Source of the DNA: JANRIC01 sp033765345
GTDB lineage: Bacteria > Bacteroidota > Bacteroidia > Cytophagales > Microscillaceae
DNA: 64,000 nt
Direction: 5' to 3'
Assembly (NCBI GenBank): GCA_033765345.1
Contig: JANRIC010000033.1
Coordinates: forward strand, 1-64,000
Within the stretch, counting starts at the first letter, position 1. Every line of letters begins with the position of its first letter. The notes beneath the pieces were generated by a model. The model was not told the DNA's origin. It was given only the letters and a program-made list of their open reading frames with translations, and did no database searches. A program made the position numbers and the translations under genes. Shown piece after piece: positions 9,105 through 18,167 of the stretch.

Positions 9105-10355
9105 ATGAACTTTGAATACAGCGAGACCACCAAAGCCCTTCGAGAAAAACTTAACCGTTTTATGGAAGAATACATTTATCCGGTAGAGCGTGAATACCAG
9201 GAGTTTGCGTACAATCCAGCAAATGCTTGGAAAGACTGGCCTAAAATGGAATCTCTCAAAGAAAAAGCCCAGGCGGAAGGTCTATGGAATCTTTTTTTGC
9301 CCCGCATCTATGGCAGTCTCAGCCCTGGATTAAGCAATCTGGAATACGCTCCCCTGGCAGAACTCATGGGGCGTGTGCCTTGGTCACCCGAGGTATTCAA
9401 TTGTAATGCACCCGATACTGGCAATATGGAAGTACTCGCCAAATATGGCACACCTGAACAGCAAGAACGCTGGTTGAAGCCTTTGATGAATGGCGAAATC
9501 CGTTCCGCTTTCCTAATGACTGAGCCAGAGGTAGCTTCTTCCGATGCTACCAATATAGAGACTTCTATCACAGCCGATGGAGATTATTATATAATTAATG
9601 GCCGTAAATGGTGGTCATCGGGTGCGATGAGTCCACGCTGCCAAATCACCATTGTGATGGGTAAAACCGATCCCGAAGCCCCCAAACACAATCAACAGAG
9701 TATGATTTTGGTACCCCTGAACACGCCCGGTCTCAAAATACTTCGCCCGCTTACGGTTTTTGGTTTTAATGATTCTCCTGAAGGGCACGCCGAAGTGCTT
9801 CTGGAAAATGTACGTGTTCCTAAAGAAAACCTACTCCTGGGTGAAGGAAAAGGCTTTGAAATTGCTCAGGGAAGGCTCGGACCTGGGCGAATTCACCATT
9901 GTATGCGCCTGATTGGCATGGCTCAACGATCTCTGGAACTCATGTGCCGACGTGCCGCTCAAAGAAGAGCTTTTGGAAGATTACTCTATGATTTCAGCAG
10001 CATCCGTCAAGAAATCGGACTCTCTCGCTGCGAAATTGAGCAGGCGCGTCTGCTTACGCTCTCGGCAGCCGATATGATGGACAAAGCAGGCAATAAAGGA
10101 GCTAAAGACCTGATTGCTATGATCAAAATTGTGGCTCCGTCTATGGCTTTGAAAGTGATTGACAGAGCCATCCAGATTCACGGAGGCATGGGGGTAAGCA
10201 GTGATACTCCCTTGGCACACTTTTATGCCGGAGCCCGCACGCTGCGCCTGGCCGACGGACCTGATGAAGTACACCTCTATCAATTGGGCAAAAATACCGT
10301 GATGGAGTACCAACAGGAAGATCAGCTTGAACAAATGATCAATTATAAATCATAG
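9105..10355 (+). CDS. Acyl-CoA dehydrogenase, ACAD10/11-like
   Basis: A 416-residue FAD-dependent acyl-CoA dehydrogenase-fold protein. N-terminal helical domain (1-130), middle beta domain with the FAD-contacting MTEPEVASSDATN and WWSSGAM segments (about 145-175), and C-terminal helical domain with RRAFGRLLYDFSSIR (about 285-300) and QIHGGMGVSSDTPLA. Where ordinary family members carry the catalytic Glu (the YEGT motif), this protein reads LADGPDEVH with Asp384, as in ACAD10/ACAD11 and their bacterial relatives such as LvaC. Mammalian ACAD11 and the Pseudomonas Lva system act on phosphorylated 4-hydroxyacyl-CoA. The separate kinase-fold gene at 13407, in the same gene group, fits that role. 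A normal short- or medium-chain dehydrogenase function cannot be excluded from sequence alone. An enoyl-CoA isomerase-like gene follows 38 bp downstream. Confidence 0.85.
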   Translation: MNFEYSETTKALREKLNRFMEEYIYPVEREYQEFAYNPANAWKDWPKMESLKEKAQAEGLWNLFLPRIYGSLSPGLSNLEYAPLAELMGRVPWSPEVFNCNAPDTGNMEVLAKYGTPEQQERWLKPLMNGEIRSAFLMTEPEVASSDATNIETSITADGDYYIINGRKWWSSGAMSPRCQITIVMGKTDPEAPKHNQQSMILVPLNTPGLKILRPLTVFGFNDSPEGHAEVLLENVRVPKENLLLGEGKGFEIAQGRLGPGRIHHCMRLIGMAQRSLELMCRRAAQRRAFGRLLYDFSSIRQEIGLSRCEIEQARLLTLSAADMMDKAGNKGAKDLIAMIKIVAPSMALKVIDRAIQIHGGMGVSSDTPLAHFYAGARTLRLADGPDEVHLYQLGKNTVMEYQQEDQLEQMINYKS

Positions 10356-10393
10356 TTACAAAATCTCAACAGAAATAATCTACACTACTTTAT

Positions 10394-11158
10394 ATGGAAA
10401 CGCTTCAAATCTCCTATCAAAAAGAATACGCCATCGTACAGCTTGACCGAGGAAAGGTCAATCCGATCAACCACCAAATGGTACAGGAAATCCGCAGCAC
10501 TTTTCAGGAACTTGCCACCAATGAGCAGGTCAGAGGAGTGATCATCACCGGTAAACCCAATTATTTCAGTGCAGGGCTAGATGTCATCGAGCTGTATGGT
10601 TATGATGAGGTTAAAATCCGGCAGTTTTTCTTTGATTTTGGCTCTATGTATGTCGATCTGGCCAAATTTCCTAAACCCTTAATTTGCGCCATTACAGGGC
10701 ATTCACCCGCAGGAGGGTGCGTAATTGCCATTACAGCCGATTATCGCATTATGGCAGAAGGTGAAAAATACACCATCGGCTTGAATGAAGTAGCCGTCAA
10801 TATTCAAATTTCAGACAATATCGTAGAAGGTTATGCCTTCTGGATCGGACGCGGAAAAGCACACAAATACCTCCTGGAAGGTAAATTATTGCCTGTGCAG
10901 GAGGCCCACGCTGTCAATCTACTCGATGAAGTCTGCCCCCTGGAAGAAGTACTACCCAGAGCCGAGAAAAAAATGAAACAGTATCTCTTCGCCAACAATG
11001 ACATCCTGCTGAATACCAAATACAAACTGCGTAAAAGCTGGCTAGAAAAGTTAGATGTCAACGTAGAAAAAGATTTCGAGGAAGCACTCATTACCTGGTG
11101 GAAACCGGAGATTCGTATGCGCCTAAAAATGTTTGTAGAAAGTCTTTCCAAAAAATAA
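10394..11158 (+). CDS. Enoyl-CoA hydratase/isomerase family protein
   Basis: A 254-residue crotonase-fold protein. The two oxyanion-hole segments are present: SAGLDVIEL (about residues 57-65) and the GHSPAGGCVIA loop (about 100-110). A single acidic residue, Glu132 in IGLNEVAVNI, sits where delta3,delta2-enoyl-CoA isomerases of the ECI1 type have their catalytic Glu (GLNE motif). The second Glu expected of a hydratase is not obvious. I therefore favour double-bond isomerisation of an enoyl-CoA over hydration, but the specific substrate is unknown. It lies 38 bp downstream of the acyl-CoA dehydrogenase and probably shares its transcript. It fits a beta-oxidation-like module in which 4-hydroxyacyl-CoA is converted to an enoyl-CoA intermediate. 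Confidence 0.83.
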   Translation: METLQISYQKEYAIVQLDRGKVNPINHQMVQEIRSTFQELATNEQVRGVIITGKPNYFSAGLDVIELYGYDEVKIRQFFFDFGSMYVDLAKFPKPLICAITGHSPAGGCVIAITADYRIMAEGEKYTIGLNEVAVNIQISDNIVEGYAFWIGRGKAHKYLLEGKLLPVQEAHAVNLLDEVCPLEEVLPRAEKKMKQYLFANNDILLNTKYKLRKSWLEKLDVNVEKDFEEALITWWKPEIRMRLKMFVESLSKK

Positions 11159-11323
11159 TCTTCAAGGTTTCATACATCAAACCTCTGTGTTGAGGTATAG
11201 GGTATTTGCTTTTAGGTGTTGGGAAAATATTTTGTAGTAAGCATGACCCAACACACATATTTCAATAGCTGTTTTCTATAAATACTTTTCTGAAAACAAT
11301 AACCCATTTAGAAATAAAAGAAC

Positions 11324-12325
11324 ATGAATAAACAACTCAAATTAGTACAAAGACCCGTAGGAATGCCTACGCCCGAAACCTGGGTACTGGAAACCCACGA
11401 AATACCTACCCCTCAGGAAGGTGAAGTCCTTATCCAACACCATTATATCTCCCTTGACCCTGCCATGCGCGGCTGGATGAATGATGCCAAATCTTATATT
11501 CCTCCCGTACAAATCGGCGAAGTAATGCGTGCCGGCTCTATCGGGATCGTCATGGAATCTAAACACCCTGATTTTAAAGTTGGCGATTGCCTCACAGGCT
11601 GGGGAGGCGTACAGCAATACACCGTAACCAATGGCAAAAACTGGTACAAAGTCAATCCACAACTCGCCCCAATGCCTGTATTCATCGGTACACTGGGTAT
11701 GCCTGGTATGACAGCTTATTTTGGAATTCTGGAAGTAGGGCAGATCAAAGAAGGCGAAACCGTAGTGGTTTCCGGGGCTGCTGGGGCAGTAGGAAGTGTA
11801 GTCGGGCAAATTGCCAAAATCAAAGGCTGCCGAGTAGTAGGCATTGCTGGAGGAGCAGATAAATGTAAATACCTGGTGGAAGAACTGGGCTTTGATGCTG
11901 CCATTGATTATAAGTCCGAAAATGTAAAAAAAGCATTAAAAACGCATTGCCCTGAAGGGATAGACGTGTATTTTGATAATGTAGGCGGTGATATTTTAGA
12001 TGATGCCCTAGCCTGTCTGCGTATGCACGCAAGGGTAGTCATCTGTGGGGCTATTTCTCAATACAACAATATGACTGCCGTCAAAGGGCCTAGCAATTAT
12101 CTTTCGCTTCTGGTCAATCGCGCCCGTATGGAAGGAATGGTCGTCATGGATTATGCCAAAGACTTCGGCAAGGCAGCCATGGAAATGGGGCAATGGATGA
12201 TGCAGGGTAAGCTCAAAAGCAAAGAAGATGTGTATGAAGGTATTGAAAACTTTTATGAGACTTTTCTTAGATTGTTTAGTGGGGAAAAGTTAGGCAAATT
12301 AGTATTAAAAGTGAAGGAAGATTGA
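11324..12325 (+). CDS. NADP-dependent oxidoreductase, CurA/PTGR1-like
   Basis: A 333-residue zinc-independent medium-chain reductase of the leukotriene B4 12-hydroxydehydrogenase/prostaglandin reductase group (bacterial CurA/YncB). Family landmarks: HHYISLDPAMRGWM near residue 40, the LGMPGMTAYFGI segment near 125, and the Rossmann cofactor motif SGAAGAVGSVVGQIAK near 148, followed by FDNVGGDILD near 218. No zinc-binding Cys/His cluster is seen. The family reduces the C=C bond of alpha,beta-unsaturated aldehydes and ketones such as 4-hydroxynonenal, using NADPH. A reductase for lipid-peroxidation enals beside an ACAD11-like dehydrogenase and kinase suggests one pathway for 4-hydroxy-enal or 4-hydroxy-acid disposal; that is inference. 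The spacing (165 bp upstream) suggests a separate or internal promoter. Confidence 0.9.
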   Translation: MNKQLKLVQRPVGMPTPETWVLETHEIPTPQEGEVLIQHHYISLDPAMRGWMNDAKSYIPPVQIGEVMRAGSIGIVMESKHPDFKVGDCLTGWGGVQQYTVTNGKNWYKVNPQLAPMPVFIGTLGMPGMTAYFGILEVGQIKEGETVVVSGAAGAVGSVVGQIAKIKGCRVVGIAGGADKCKYLVEELGFDAAIDYKSENVKKALKTHCPEGIDVYFDNVGGDILDDALACLRMHARVVICGAISQYNNMTAVKGPSNYLSLLVNRARMEGMVVMDYAKDFGKAAMEMGQWMMQGKLKSKEDVYEGIENFYETFLRLFSGEKLGKLVLKVKED

Positions 12326-12356
12326 AAAGAGAATCTGCCCTCTGAAAAGCCAACCG

Positions 12357-12383
12357 CCGTGGTCTGTGTCTTCACAGACCACT
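12357..12383. repeat. Dispersed hairpin repeat, copy A
   Basis: GTGGTCTGTG (12359-12368), loop TCTT, CACAGACCAC (12373-12382): a perfect 10-bp stem with CCG on the left and ACTGAAT on the right. Two closely related copies, in inverted orientation to each other, occur at 55119-55145 and 55227-55253. It follows the reductase stop by about 30 bp and has no T-run, so it is more likely a REP-like repeat than a simple terminator. Confidence 0.8.
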
Positions 12384-12450
12384 GAATTCACGGCATTTAT
12401 GTTACACACTAACACCTAAAAATTCTGTTAAAAAATATTCCTAGTAATTT

Positions 12451-13230
12451 ATGCAAAAAATAAAATCTCTTTTTAACCTTGAAGGAAAGGTAGCCGTTGT
12501 GACAGGATCCAGCAAGGGCATCGGCGAATCAATCGCAAGAGGCCTTGCCGAACACGGTGCCAAAGTCGTGGTCAGCAGCCGCAAGCAAGAATCCGTAGAT
12601 GAAGTAGCCCAGGAGTTTCAGGCCGATGGCTTGGACGCCATAGGCATTGCCTGCCACGTAGGCGACTCACAAGCCCGTAAAGAACTGATTGAAAAAACCG
12701 TGGCACATTTCGGTGGCTTAGATATTTTGGTGAATAACGCCGCTATCAATCCTTACTTCGGACCTATTGAAGGCTCTGACAGTGGTATTTTTGATAAAAT
12801 TATGGATGTTAATGTCAAAGCTCCCTGGGAACTTTCCAACCTAGCATTGCCCATTTTCAAACAACGTGGCGGAGGAAGTATCATCAATATCAGTTCGGTA
12901 GAAGGTATTCATCCCGGTTTTGGATTGGGGCTGTACAGCACCAGCAAAGCCGCCTTGATTATGCTCACTCAAAACCAGGCCAAAGAATGGGGACATCACG
13001 GCGTTCGTGCCAATGTAGTCTGCCCCGGATTGATCAAAACTAAATTCAGTGAAGCCCTCTGGCAGAATGAAAGTCTCGTCAAAAAAATGGAACAAAACCT
13101 CCCCATCCGTCGCCTAGGCGTGCCTGATGAAATGGCCGGACTGGTGGTATTATTGGCTTCTGCCGCAGGAGCTTATATGACTGGAGGTGTGTATACGGCT
13201 GACGGAGGTTATCTGATTGGTGGTATGTAA
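12451..13230 (+). CDS. SDR family oxidoreductase
   Basis: A 259-residue classical short-chain dehydrogenase/reductase, NAD(P)-dependent. The cofactor motif TGSSKGIG is at about residues 19-26, the NNAAINP segment near 92, the catalytic Ser in NISSVEG near 147, and Tyr/Lys in YSTSKAA (about 162-166). The C-terminus ends in a typical DGGYLIGGM. The SSRKQ segment after beta-2 suggests a preference for NADP. The overall pattern is close to the DHRS4-like or FabG-like reductases found with ACAD11-type genes. Within this neighbourhood it could oxidise a 3-hydroxyacyl-CoA product or interconvert keto and hydroxy acids (compare LvaD of the levulinate pathway). The substrate is inferred from context only. 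Confidence 0.87.
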   Translation: MQKIKSLFNLEGKVAVVTGSSKGIGESIARGLAEHGAKVVVSSRKQESVDEVAQEFQADGLDAIGIACHVGDSQARKELIEKTVAHFGGLDILVNNAAINPYFGPIEGSDSGIFDKIMDVNVKAPWELSNLALPIFKQRGGGSIINISSVEGIHPGFGLGLYSTSKAALIMLTQNQAKEWGHHGVRANVVCPGLIKTKFSEALWQNESLVKKMEQNLPIRRLGVPDEMAGLVVLLASAAGAYMTGGVYTADGGYLIGGM

Positions 13231-13406
13231 GGTATTGGGGCTTAGGTATTGGGGCAACGATGGGCATCCTCGATTGAAGGAATGCCAGGTGCATTCGTGT
13301 GAAGGCATTGATAAACGCCTCGGCAGCTCATAGGCATCGTCTTGATAGGGACGGGGTATGGGGTAGGACTGAAAAATTTAGAAAAAAATCAAATATCAAA
13401 AAAACT

Positions 13407-14486
13407 ATGTCAAAAAGCGACCTGACCCACGAAGTCAGAAAAGGCGAAGAACTGCCGGAAGAAAAGCTTCGCCAATTTCTATACGCAAATGAATTAATCG
13501 GCGATAAAAATGCCGAATTAAGCGTAAGCCAGTTCTCTGGTGGGCATTCCAACCTGACCTATCTGATCAAATCAGCTTCAAGGGAGTTTGTACTTCGTCG
13601 TCCGCCTTTTGGAGCTGTTAAGCGGGGGCATGATATGGGGCGAGAGTATAAAGTACTTTCTCGATTGCATCAGGTATTTCCCAAAGCACCTCAGGCAATT
13701 ATTTATACTGAGGATGTAAATGTACTTGGCGCACCATTTTATCTCATGGAAAAGGTAGATGGTATCATCTTGACCCTCAAAGAAGCCAAAGCCCGTCATA
13801 TCCCTCCGGCTGATTTTCAGCAAATTATGCATAGCTGGCTGGATACTTTTGTGGAGCTACACACCGTAGACTACGAAGCCGCTGGACTCGCCGACCTAGG
13901 CAAACCTGAAGGTTACGTAGCGCGGCAAGTGACCAACTGGGGGCAACAATATCTCCAGGCTGCTACGGATGACATCCCGACTGCCCAAAAAGTAATGGAC
14001 TGGATGGAGAAAAACCAACCCACCGAATACGGCTTCAGCCTGATCCACAATGACTATAAATATGACAATATCGTGTTTAAAGACGATCAGTGGACAGAAG
14101 TAAAAGCCGTGCTGGACTGGGAAATGTGTACCCTGGGGCATCCTTTGATGGATCTGGGTACCTCGATCAGCTACTGGGTAGTACCTTCAGATGCTGAGAT
14201 GCTTAAACAGGGATTGCCCACTGCAACACTCATGCCCGGCAATCCCAAACGCAGCGAAATCATAGAGCTCTACGCCCAAAAAACCGGCAGATCCATAGAC
14301 AATCCCGTGTTTTATTATGCCTACGGGCTATTCAAACTGGCAGTGATTGTACAGCAAATCTATTACCGCTACAAACACGGCTATACGCAGGACGAACGCT
14401 TTGCCCATTTCAACAAGGCGGCTGAGATTTTCTGCAATACCGCCTGGCAGGCAATTCAGAAAAATGAAATTGATAAGGTGTTTTAG
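13407..14486 (+). CDS. Phosphotransferase (APH-fold), ACAD10/11 kinase-domain type
   Basis: A 359-residue protein of the aminoglycoside phosphotransferase/choline kinase fold. The ATP-binding N-lobe has FSGGHSNLTYLIKS and the FVLRRPPFG strand. The catalytic loop is H214-N-D216-YKYD-N221 (HNDYKYDN) and the metal-binding Asp is Asp237 in LDWEMCTLG. LRRPPFG and DWEMCTLGHP are characteristic of the kinase domain that mammalian ACAD10/11 carry fused to the dehydrogenase, and of LvaA, which phosphorylates 4-hydroxyvaleryl-CoA. The frame is open from 13299, but the preceding 36 codons look noncoding and ATG 13407 gives the family N-terminus. Aminoglycoside resistance is unlikely. It lies last in the 9.1-14.5 kb gene group. 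Confidence 0.85.
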   Translation: MSKSDLTHEVRKGEELPEEKLRQFLYANELIGDKNAELSVSQFSGGHSNLTYLIKSASREFVLRRPPFGAVKRGHDMGREYKVLSRLHQVFPKAPQAIIYTEDVNVLGAPFYLMEKVDGIILTLKEAKARHIPPADFQQIMHSWLDTFVELHTVDYEAAGLADLGKPEGYVARQVTNWGQQYLQAATDDIPTAQKVMDWMEKNQPTEYGFSLIHNDYKYDNIVFKDDQWTEVKAVLDWEMCTLGHPLMDLGTSISYWVVPSDAEMLKQGLPTATLMPGNPKRSEIIELYAQKTGRSIDNPVFYYAYGLFKLAVIVQQIYYRYKHGYTQDERFAHFNKAAEIFCNTAWQAIQKNEIDKVF

Positions 14487-14619
14487 GAAAGTGGGGATAC
14501 TTCATAAACTCACAAAAGGGAGTTTACACGAATAATTATTTCTAAAAAATTCAAAATCAGGTACGATCGTAAAACACTAACATCAAAAAATTATTTACCA
14601 AGTAGCAGGATTCAGACCT

Positions 14620-15807
14620 TTAATATTCAAAATCTCCTTTTTCTCCTTGGATAGTTAGTCTTTTTATATCACTTTCTGCGACCCTGCCAATGATTTGGGC
14701 TTCTACATCAAAACTTTGAGAGATGGTGATGATTTCTAGGGCAGTGACTTCATCGGTGTAGATTTCTAGGCGATGCCCCATATTGAATACTTTGTACATT
14801 TCTTCCCAGGGCGTTTGGCTTTCCTCCTGAATGATTCTGAATAAGGGTGGAATAGGAAACAGGTGATCTTTGATGATGTGTAATTGATCTACAAAATGCA
14901 GAATTTTAGTCTGTGCACCTCCGCTGCAATGCACCATCCCGTGGATATGGGAGCGATAATTTTTAAAAATTTCTACTAAAATCGGCGCATAAGTGCGCGT
15001 AGGCGAAAGCACCAGTTTGCCCATAGTTGTATAAAAATCCCGGTCGTTTTCTTGATAATAAAAATCATCATTTAGTTTATAACGACCAGAATAGACCAAA
15101 TCAGCAGGGATTTCGGGATCATAACTTTCAGGGTATTTTTCTGATAAATATTTATGAAAAATATCGTGGCGTGCTGAGGTAAGGCCATTGCTGCCCATTC
15201 CTCCATTGTACTCGGTTTCGTAAGAGGCTTGACCCGACGACGACAGCCCCACAATCACATCCCCTGCCTGAATGTGGGCATTGTCAATGACTTCATCCCG
15301 ACGCAAACGGGCAGTCACACAATTATCCACAATGACAGTACGCACAAGATCACCCACGTCAGCCGTTTCGCCACCGGTATTGTATATTTCAATACCATAA
15401 CCTCGAAGGGCGTCAAGGAGCTCTTCCGTACCCTGAATCAAAGCTGAAATGACTTCACCGGGAATCTTATTTTTATTACGACCGATGGTAGAGGAGAGTA
15501 AAATAGGTCCGGTAGCCCCTACACAAAGCAAATCGTCCATATTCATAACCAATGCATCCTGAGCGATGCCTTTCCAGACGGAGAGGTCGCCTGTTTCGCA
15601 CCAATACAAATAAGCCAGAGAGGATTTGGTACCAGCTCCGTCGGCGTGCATCACCGTGCAATAATCAGGGTCATTTCCCAAAACATCTGGGATAATCTTG
15701 CAGAAAGCTTTGGGATACAAACCTTTATCCAAATTTTTAATAGCTGCATGTACCTCTTCTTTAGAAGCAGATACTCCTCTCTGGTTATAGCGCATGGTTT
15801 TATTCAT
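14620..15807 (-). CDS. purM: Phosphoribosylformylglycinamidine cyclo-ligase
   Basis: A 395-residue AIR synthase, which makes 5-aminoimidazole ribonucleotide from FGAM with ATP in purine biosynthesis. The N-terminal ATP-binding part includes HADGAGTKSSLAYLYW (about residues 54-69) and MNMDDLLCVGA (about 88-98); GGETADVGDLVRT follows near 145. The longer, slightly divergent form with the insert around YNGGMGSNGLTSARH is usual in Bacteroidota. It is encoded 30 bp downstream of pdhA on the same strand and the two are probably co-transcribed, although no metabolic link is evident. One stray TTATCCACA occurs within the gene at 15323-15331; it is isolated and probably chance. Confidence 0.93.
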   Translation of the reverse strand: MNKTMRYNQRGVSASKEEVHAAIKNLDKGLYPKAFCKIIPDVLGNDPDYCTVMHADGAGTKSSLAYLYWCETGDLSVWKGIAQDALVMNMDDLLCVGATGPILLSSTIGRNKNKIPGEVISALIQGTEELLDALRGYGIEIYNTGGETADVGDLVRTVIVDNCVTARLRRDEVIDNAHIQAGDVIVGLSSSGQASYETEYNGGMGSNGLTSARHDIFHKYLSEKYPESYDPEIPADLVYSGRYKLNDDFYYQENDRDFYTTMGKLVLSPTRTYAPILVEIFKNYRSHIHGMVHCSGGAQTKILHFVDQLHIIKDHLFPIPPLFRIIQEESQTPWEEMYKVFNMGHRLEIYTDEVTALEIITISQSFDVEAQIIGRVAESDIKRLTIQGEKGDFEY

Positions 15808-15837
15808 TCAAATAGACTTCGACAAACTTGAGAAAAA

Positions 15838-16887
15838 TCAATCCATAATAAACGGATAGTTCGACTGCACATACACATCTTTGAATGCTTCTGCGGGATC
15901 AGGATAAGGCGAGTTTTCGGCAAATTCTACCGATTCATTCACAATGTCTTTAACCTTCTCATCGATGGCATTGAGCTCTTCTTCGGTAGCCATTTTATTG
16001 TCTAGGATGGTTTTTCGGACTTGCTCAATAGAATCCTGAGCCTTATAAAATTCTAGTTCTTCTTTAGTACGGTATTTGGCAGGGTCAGACATAGAGTGCC
16101 CTTTGTAGCGATACGTGCGGAATTCGAGCAAAGTAGGTCCTTCTCCGGCGCGGGCGCGTTCGGCGGCTTCAAATACAGCATTGTGTACATTTTCTACCTG
16201 CATCGCATCTACGGGTTCGGAAGGCATATCATAGGCTTCACCGAGGGTGTAAAGATTAGTTACGTTAGAAGTACGTGCTACAGAAGTACCCATGGCGTAT
16301 CCATTATTTTCAATGACAAAGATCACGGGAAGTTTCCAGGTCATAGCCATATTCAGTGCTTCGTGAAAAGCACCCTGACGCACAGCACCATCGCCCATAT
16401 AACAGATACAGACGTTCCCTGTTTTTTTATATTTTTCGGCAAAAGCAAGCCCAGCACCCAGGGGAATTTGTCCGCCTACGATTCCATGCCCACCAAAAAA
16501 ACCTCTTTCTTTATCAAACATGTGCATAGAGCCTCCTTTACCTTTGGAGATTCCGGTGGCTTTGGCGTAGAGTTCGGCCATAATCGCCCTTGGAGGAGTT
16601 CCCAGTGCCAAGGGTTGACCGTGGTCACGGTAGGCAGTAATCCACTTATCGCCAGGGCGTAAAGCTGTGACGGCACCAGAGGCACTCGCTTCTTGGCCGA
16701 TATAGAGGTGGCAAAAGCCCTTAATTTTTTGTCTTCCATAAAGCTGTCCGGCTTTTTCCTCAAATTTTCGCTGCAAGTACATATTTTCGTACCAGAAAAG
16801 ATAGGTCTCGGCTGAGAACTTCTGCTCGGATTTGGCCTTATTTTTGGTTTTGGAGGAGGTTTTGTCCTTAGTTTTAGAATTATCCAT
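15838..16887 (-). CDS. pdhA: Pyruvate dehydrogenase E1 component, alpha subunit
   Basis: A 349-residue thiamine diphosphate-dependent E1 alpha subunit, which decarboxylates pyruvate in the pyruvate dehydrogenase complex. The ThDP motif runs from GDGAVRQGAFHEALNMA to ENNGYAMGTS (about residues 180-211). GKGGSMHMFDKERGFFGGH (about 132-150) and the loop YRYKGHSMSDPAKYR (about 273-287), phosphorylated in eukaryotic homologues, are conserved. The first 25 residues are a Lys/Thr/Ser-rich extension (KTKDKTSSKTKNKAK) not needed for the fold. The beta subunit and E2 are not in the window, so the complex is encoded in pieces. purM follows directly downstream; recF is divergent, 118 bp away. Confidence 0.93.
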   Translation of the reverse strand: MDNSKTKDKTSSKTKNKAKSEQKFSAETYLFWYENMYLQRKFEEKAGQLYGRQKIKGFCHLYIGQEASASGAVTALRPGDKWITAYRDHGQPLALGTPPRAIMAELYAKATGISKGKGGSMHMFDKERGFFGGHGIVGGQIPLGAGLAFAEKYKKTGNVCICYMGDGAVRQGAFHEALNMAMTWKLPVIFVIENNGYAMGTSVARTSNVTNLYTLGEAYDMPSEPVDAMQVENVHNAVFEAAERARAGEGPTLLEFRTYRYKGHSMSDPAKYRTKEELEFYKAQDSIEQVRKTILDNKMATEEELNAIDEKVKDIVNESVEFAENSPYPDPAEAFKDVYVQSNYPFIMD

Positions 16888-16924
16888 GTGCTTTTATTGA
16901 TTTAAAAAATCTCTTTGATGTTTG

Positions 16925-16956
16925 TTGCGAAAGTAGTAAAAAAAGGTTTAAATTTG
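16925..16956 (+). promoter_or_regulatory. Candidate recF promoter
   Basis: TTG (16925-16927), a 21-bp spacer and TAAATTTG (16949-16956) match the Bacteroidota promoter consensus. It lies in the 118-bp divergent gap, pointing at recF, and predicts a leader of roughly 40 nt before the TTG start codon. Confidence 0.45.
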
Positions 16957-17005
16957 TAGAACGGGCATTTCAAAAAAATTAATAATTTCATCTTTACCAA
17001 TTCCC

Positions 17006-18130
17006 TTGTTTGTATATCTCCGGAATATTGCTTTGGCCAATTTCAAAAACTATGAGTCATTGAATCTGGATTTTTGCCCGGAAATCAATTGCCTGGTTGG
17101 CGACAACGGCAGCGGGAAAACTAATCTGTTGGACGCCATTTATTACCTCTCCCTGAGTAAAAGTGCCTTCAATAGTATAGATACCCAAAATATCAAACAC
17201 AAGGAAACCTATTTTACCATTCAAGGTGAATTTGATCTCGATGAAATCTTTCAGGTTTTTTGTGGGGTTCAGAAAGGACAAAAAAAGATCTTAAAACTCA
17301 ATAAAAAAATCTATGAAAAAATCAGTGAGCATATCGGGCGTTTTCCGGTGGTGATGATTGCCCCGCACGATACAGACCTGATTAGTGAAGGGAGTGAAGC
17401 CCGGAGAAAATACTTTGATAGCCTCATTGCACAAGTAGACCCTGCATATCTTCATCAATTGATGCATTATGCCCAGGTACTCAGACAAAGAAACAGCCTG
17501 CTCAAACAATTTCAGGAGCGGAACTTTCAGGATGAGGATTTGTTGTCTACTTACGATCTGCCTCTACTCCGGTTGGGCAGGAAGATTTATCAGCGCAGAG
17601 TAGCGTTTATTCGGGATTTTTTGCCTTATTTTCAGGAAAAATACAAAATCATCAGCGATCATCAGGAAGTAGTTGCCATCAACTATTCCTCCCAACTGGA
17701 TCAGGAAGATTTTGAGAAAATATTTCGTCAGGGACGGCAAAAAGATATTCTGCTTCAAAGAAGCAACTTTGGGATTCATAAAGACGATTACCTCTTTTAT
17801 ATAGAAGATTATTTGCTCAAAAGAGAAGGCTCTCAGGGGCAGCAAAAATCTTTCCTGATTTCCTTAAAACTGGCGCATTTTCAATATATCAGCCGCCTGA
17901 AAAATTTTAAGGCAATTTTGCTTTTGGATGATATTTTTGACAAATTAGATGATAAGCGCATCCAACGATTAATCCAAATGATTGCAGACAATACATTCGG
18001 ACAAATCTTTATCACGGATGCCCGACCCGAACGAAGCAGACAGTTTCTGGAAGCTGTCCATGCCGAAAAAAAAATATTTCATGTAAACCAAGGAAAAATA
18101 CTTCCTATCCTAAACCCAAAGGAAGTATGA
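17006..18130 (+). CDS. recF: DNA replication and repair protein RecF
   Basis: A 374-residue SMC-like ATPase that loads RecA at single-strand gaps with RecO and RecR. The Walker A motif is GDNGSGKT (residues 32-39), the signature region GSQGQQKSFLISLKLAHF, and the Walker B region LLLDDIFDKLDD. The N-terminus FVYLRNIALANFKNYESL matches RecF proteins from their first residues, and no ATG lies upstream in frame for several codons, so the start is the non-ATG codon TTG at 17006. The DciA-like gene follows 37 bp downstream. A recF/DUF721 pair is common in this phylum. Confidence 0.93.
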   Translation: MFVYLRNIALANFKNYESLNLDFCPEINCLVGDNGSGKTNLLDAIYYLSLSKSAFNSIDTQNIKHKETYFTIQGEFDLDEIFQVFCGVQKGQKKILKLNKKIYEKISEHIGRFPVVMIAPHDTDLISEGSEARRKYFDSLIAQVDPAYLHQLMHYAQVLRQRNSLLKQFQERNFQDEDLLSTYDLPLLRLGRKIYQRRVAFIRDFLPYFQEKYKIISDHQEVVAINYSSQLDQEDFEKIFRQGRQKDILLQRSNFGIHKDDYLFYIEDYLLKREGSQGQQKSFLISLKLAHFQYISRLKNFKAILLLDDIFDKLDDKRIQRLIQMIADNTFGQIFITDARPERSRQFLEAVHAEKKIFHVNQGKILPILNPKEV

Positions 18131-18167
18131 AGCTAAACTCAAAAATTTGGTTTTAAAAAGCTTAAAA

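Noticed and set aside
13407..14486. Aminoglycoside resistance gene
   Set aside because: The APH fold is of the ACAD10/11 kinase type and its neighbours are acyl-CoA enzymes.
15323..15331. Isolated TTATCCACA as an origin signal
   Set aside because: Single matches here, at 35569-35577 and at 51592-51600 are in AT-rich DNA at roughly chance frequency and are not clustered.
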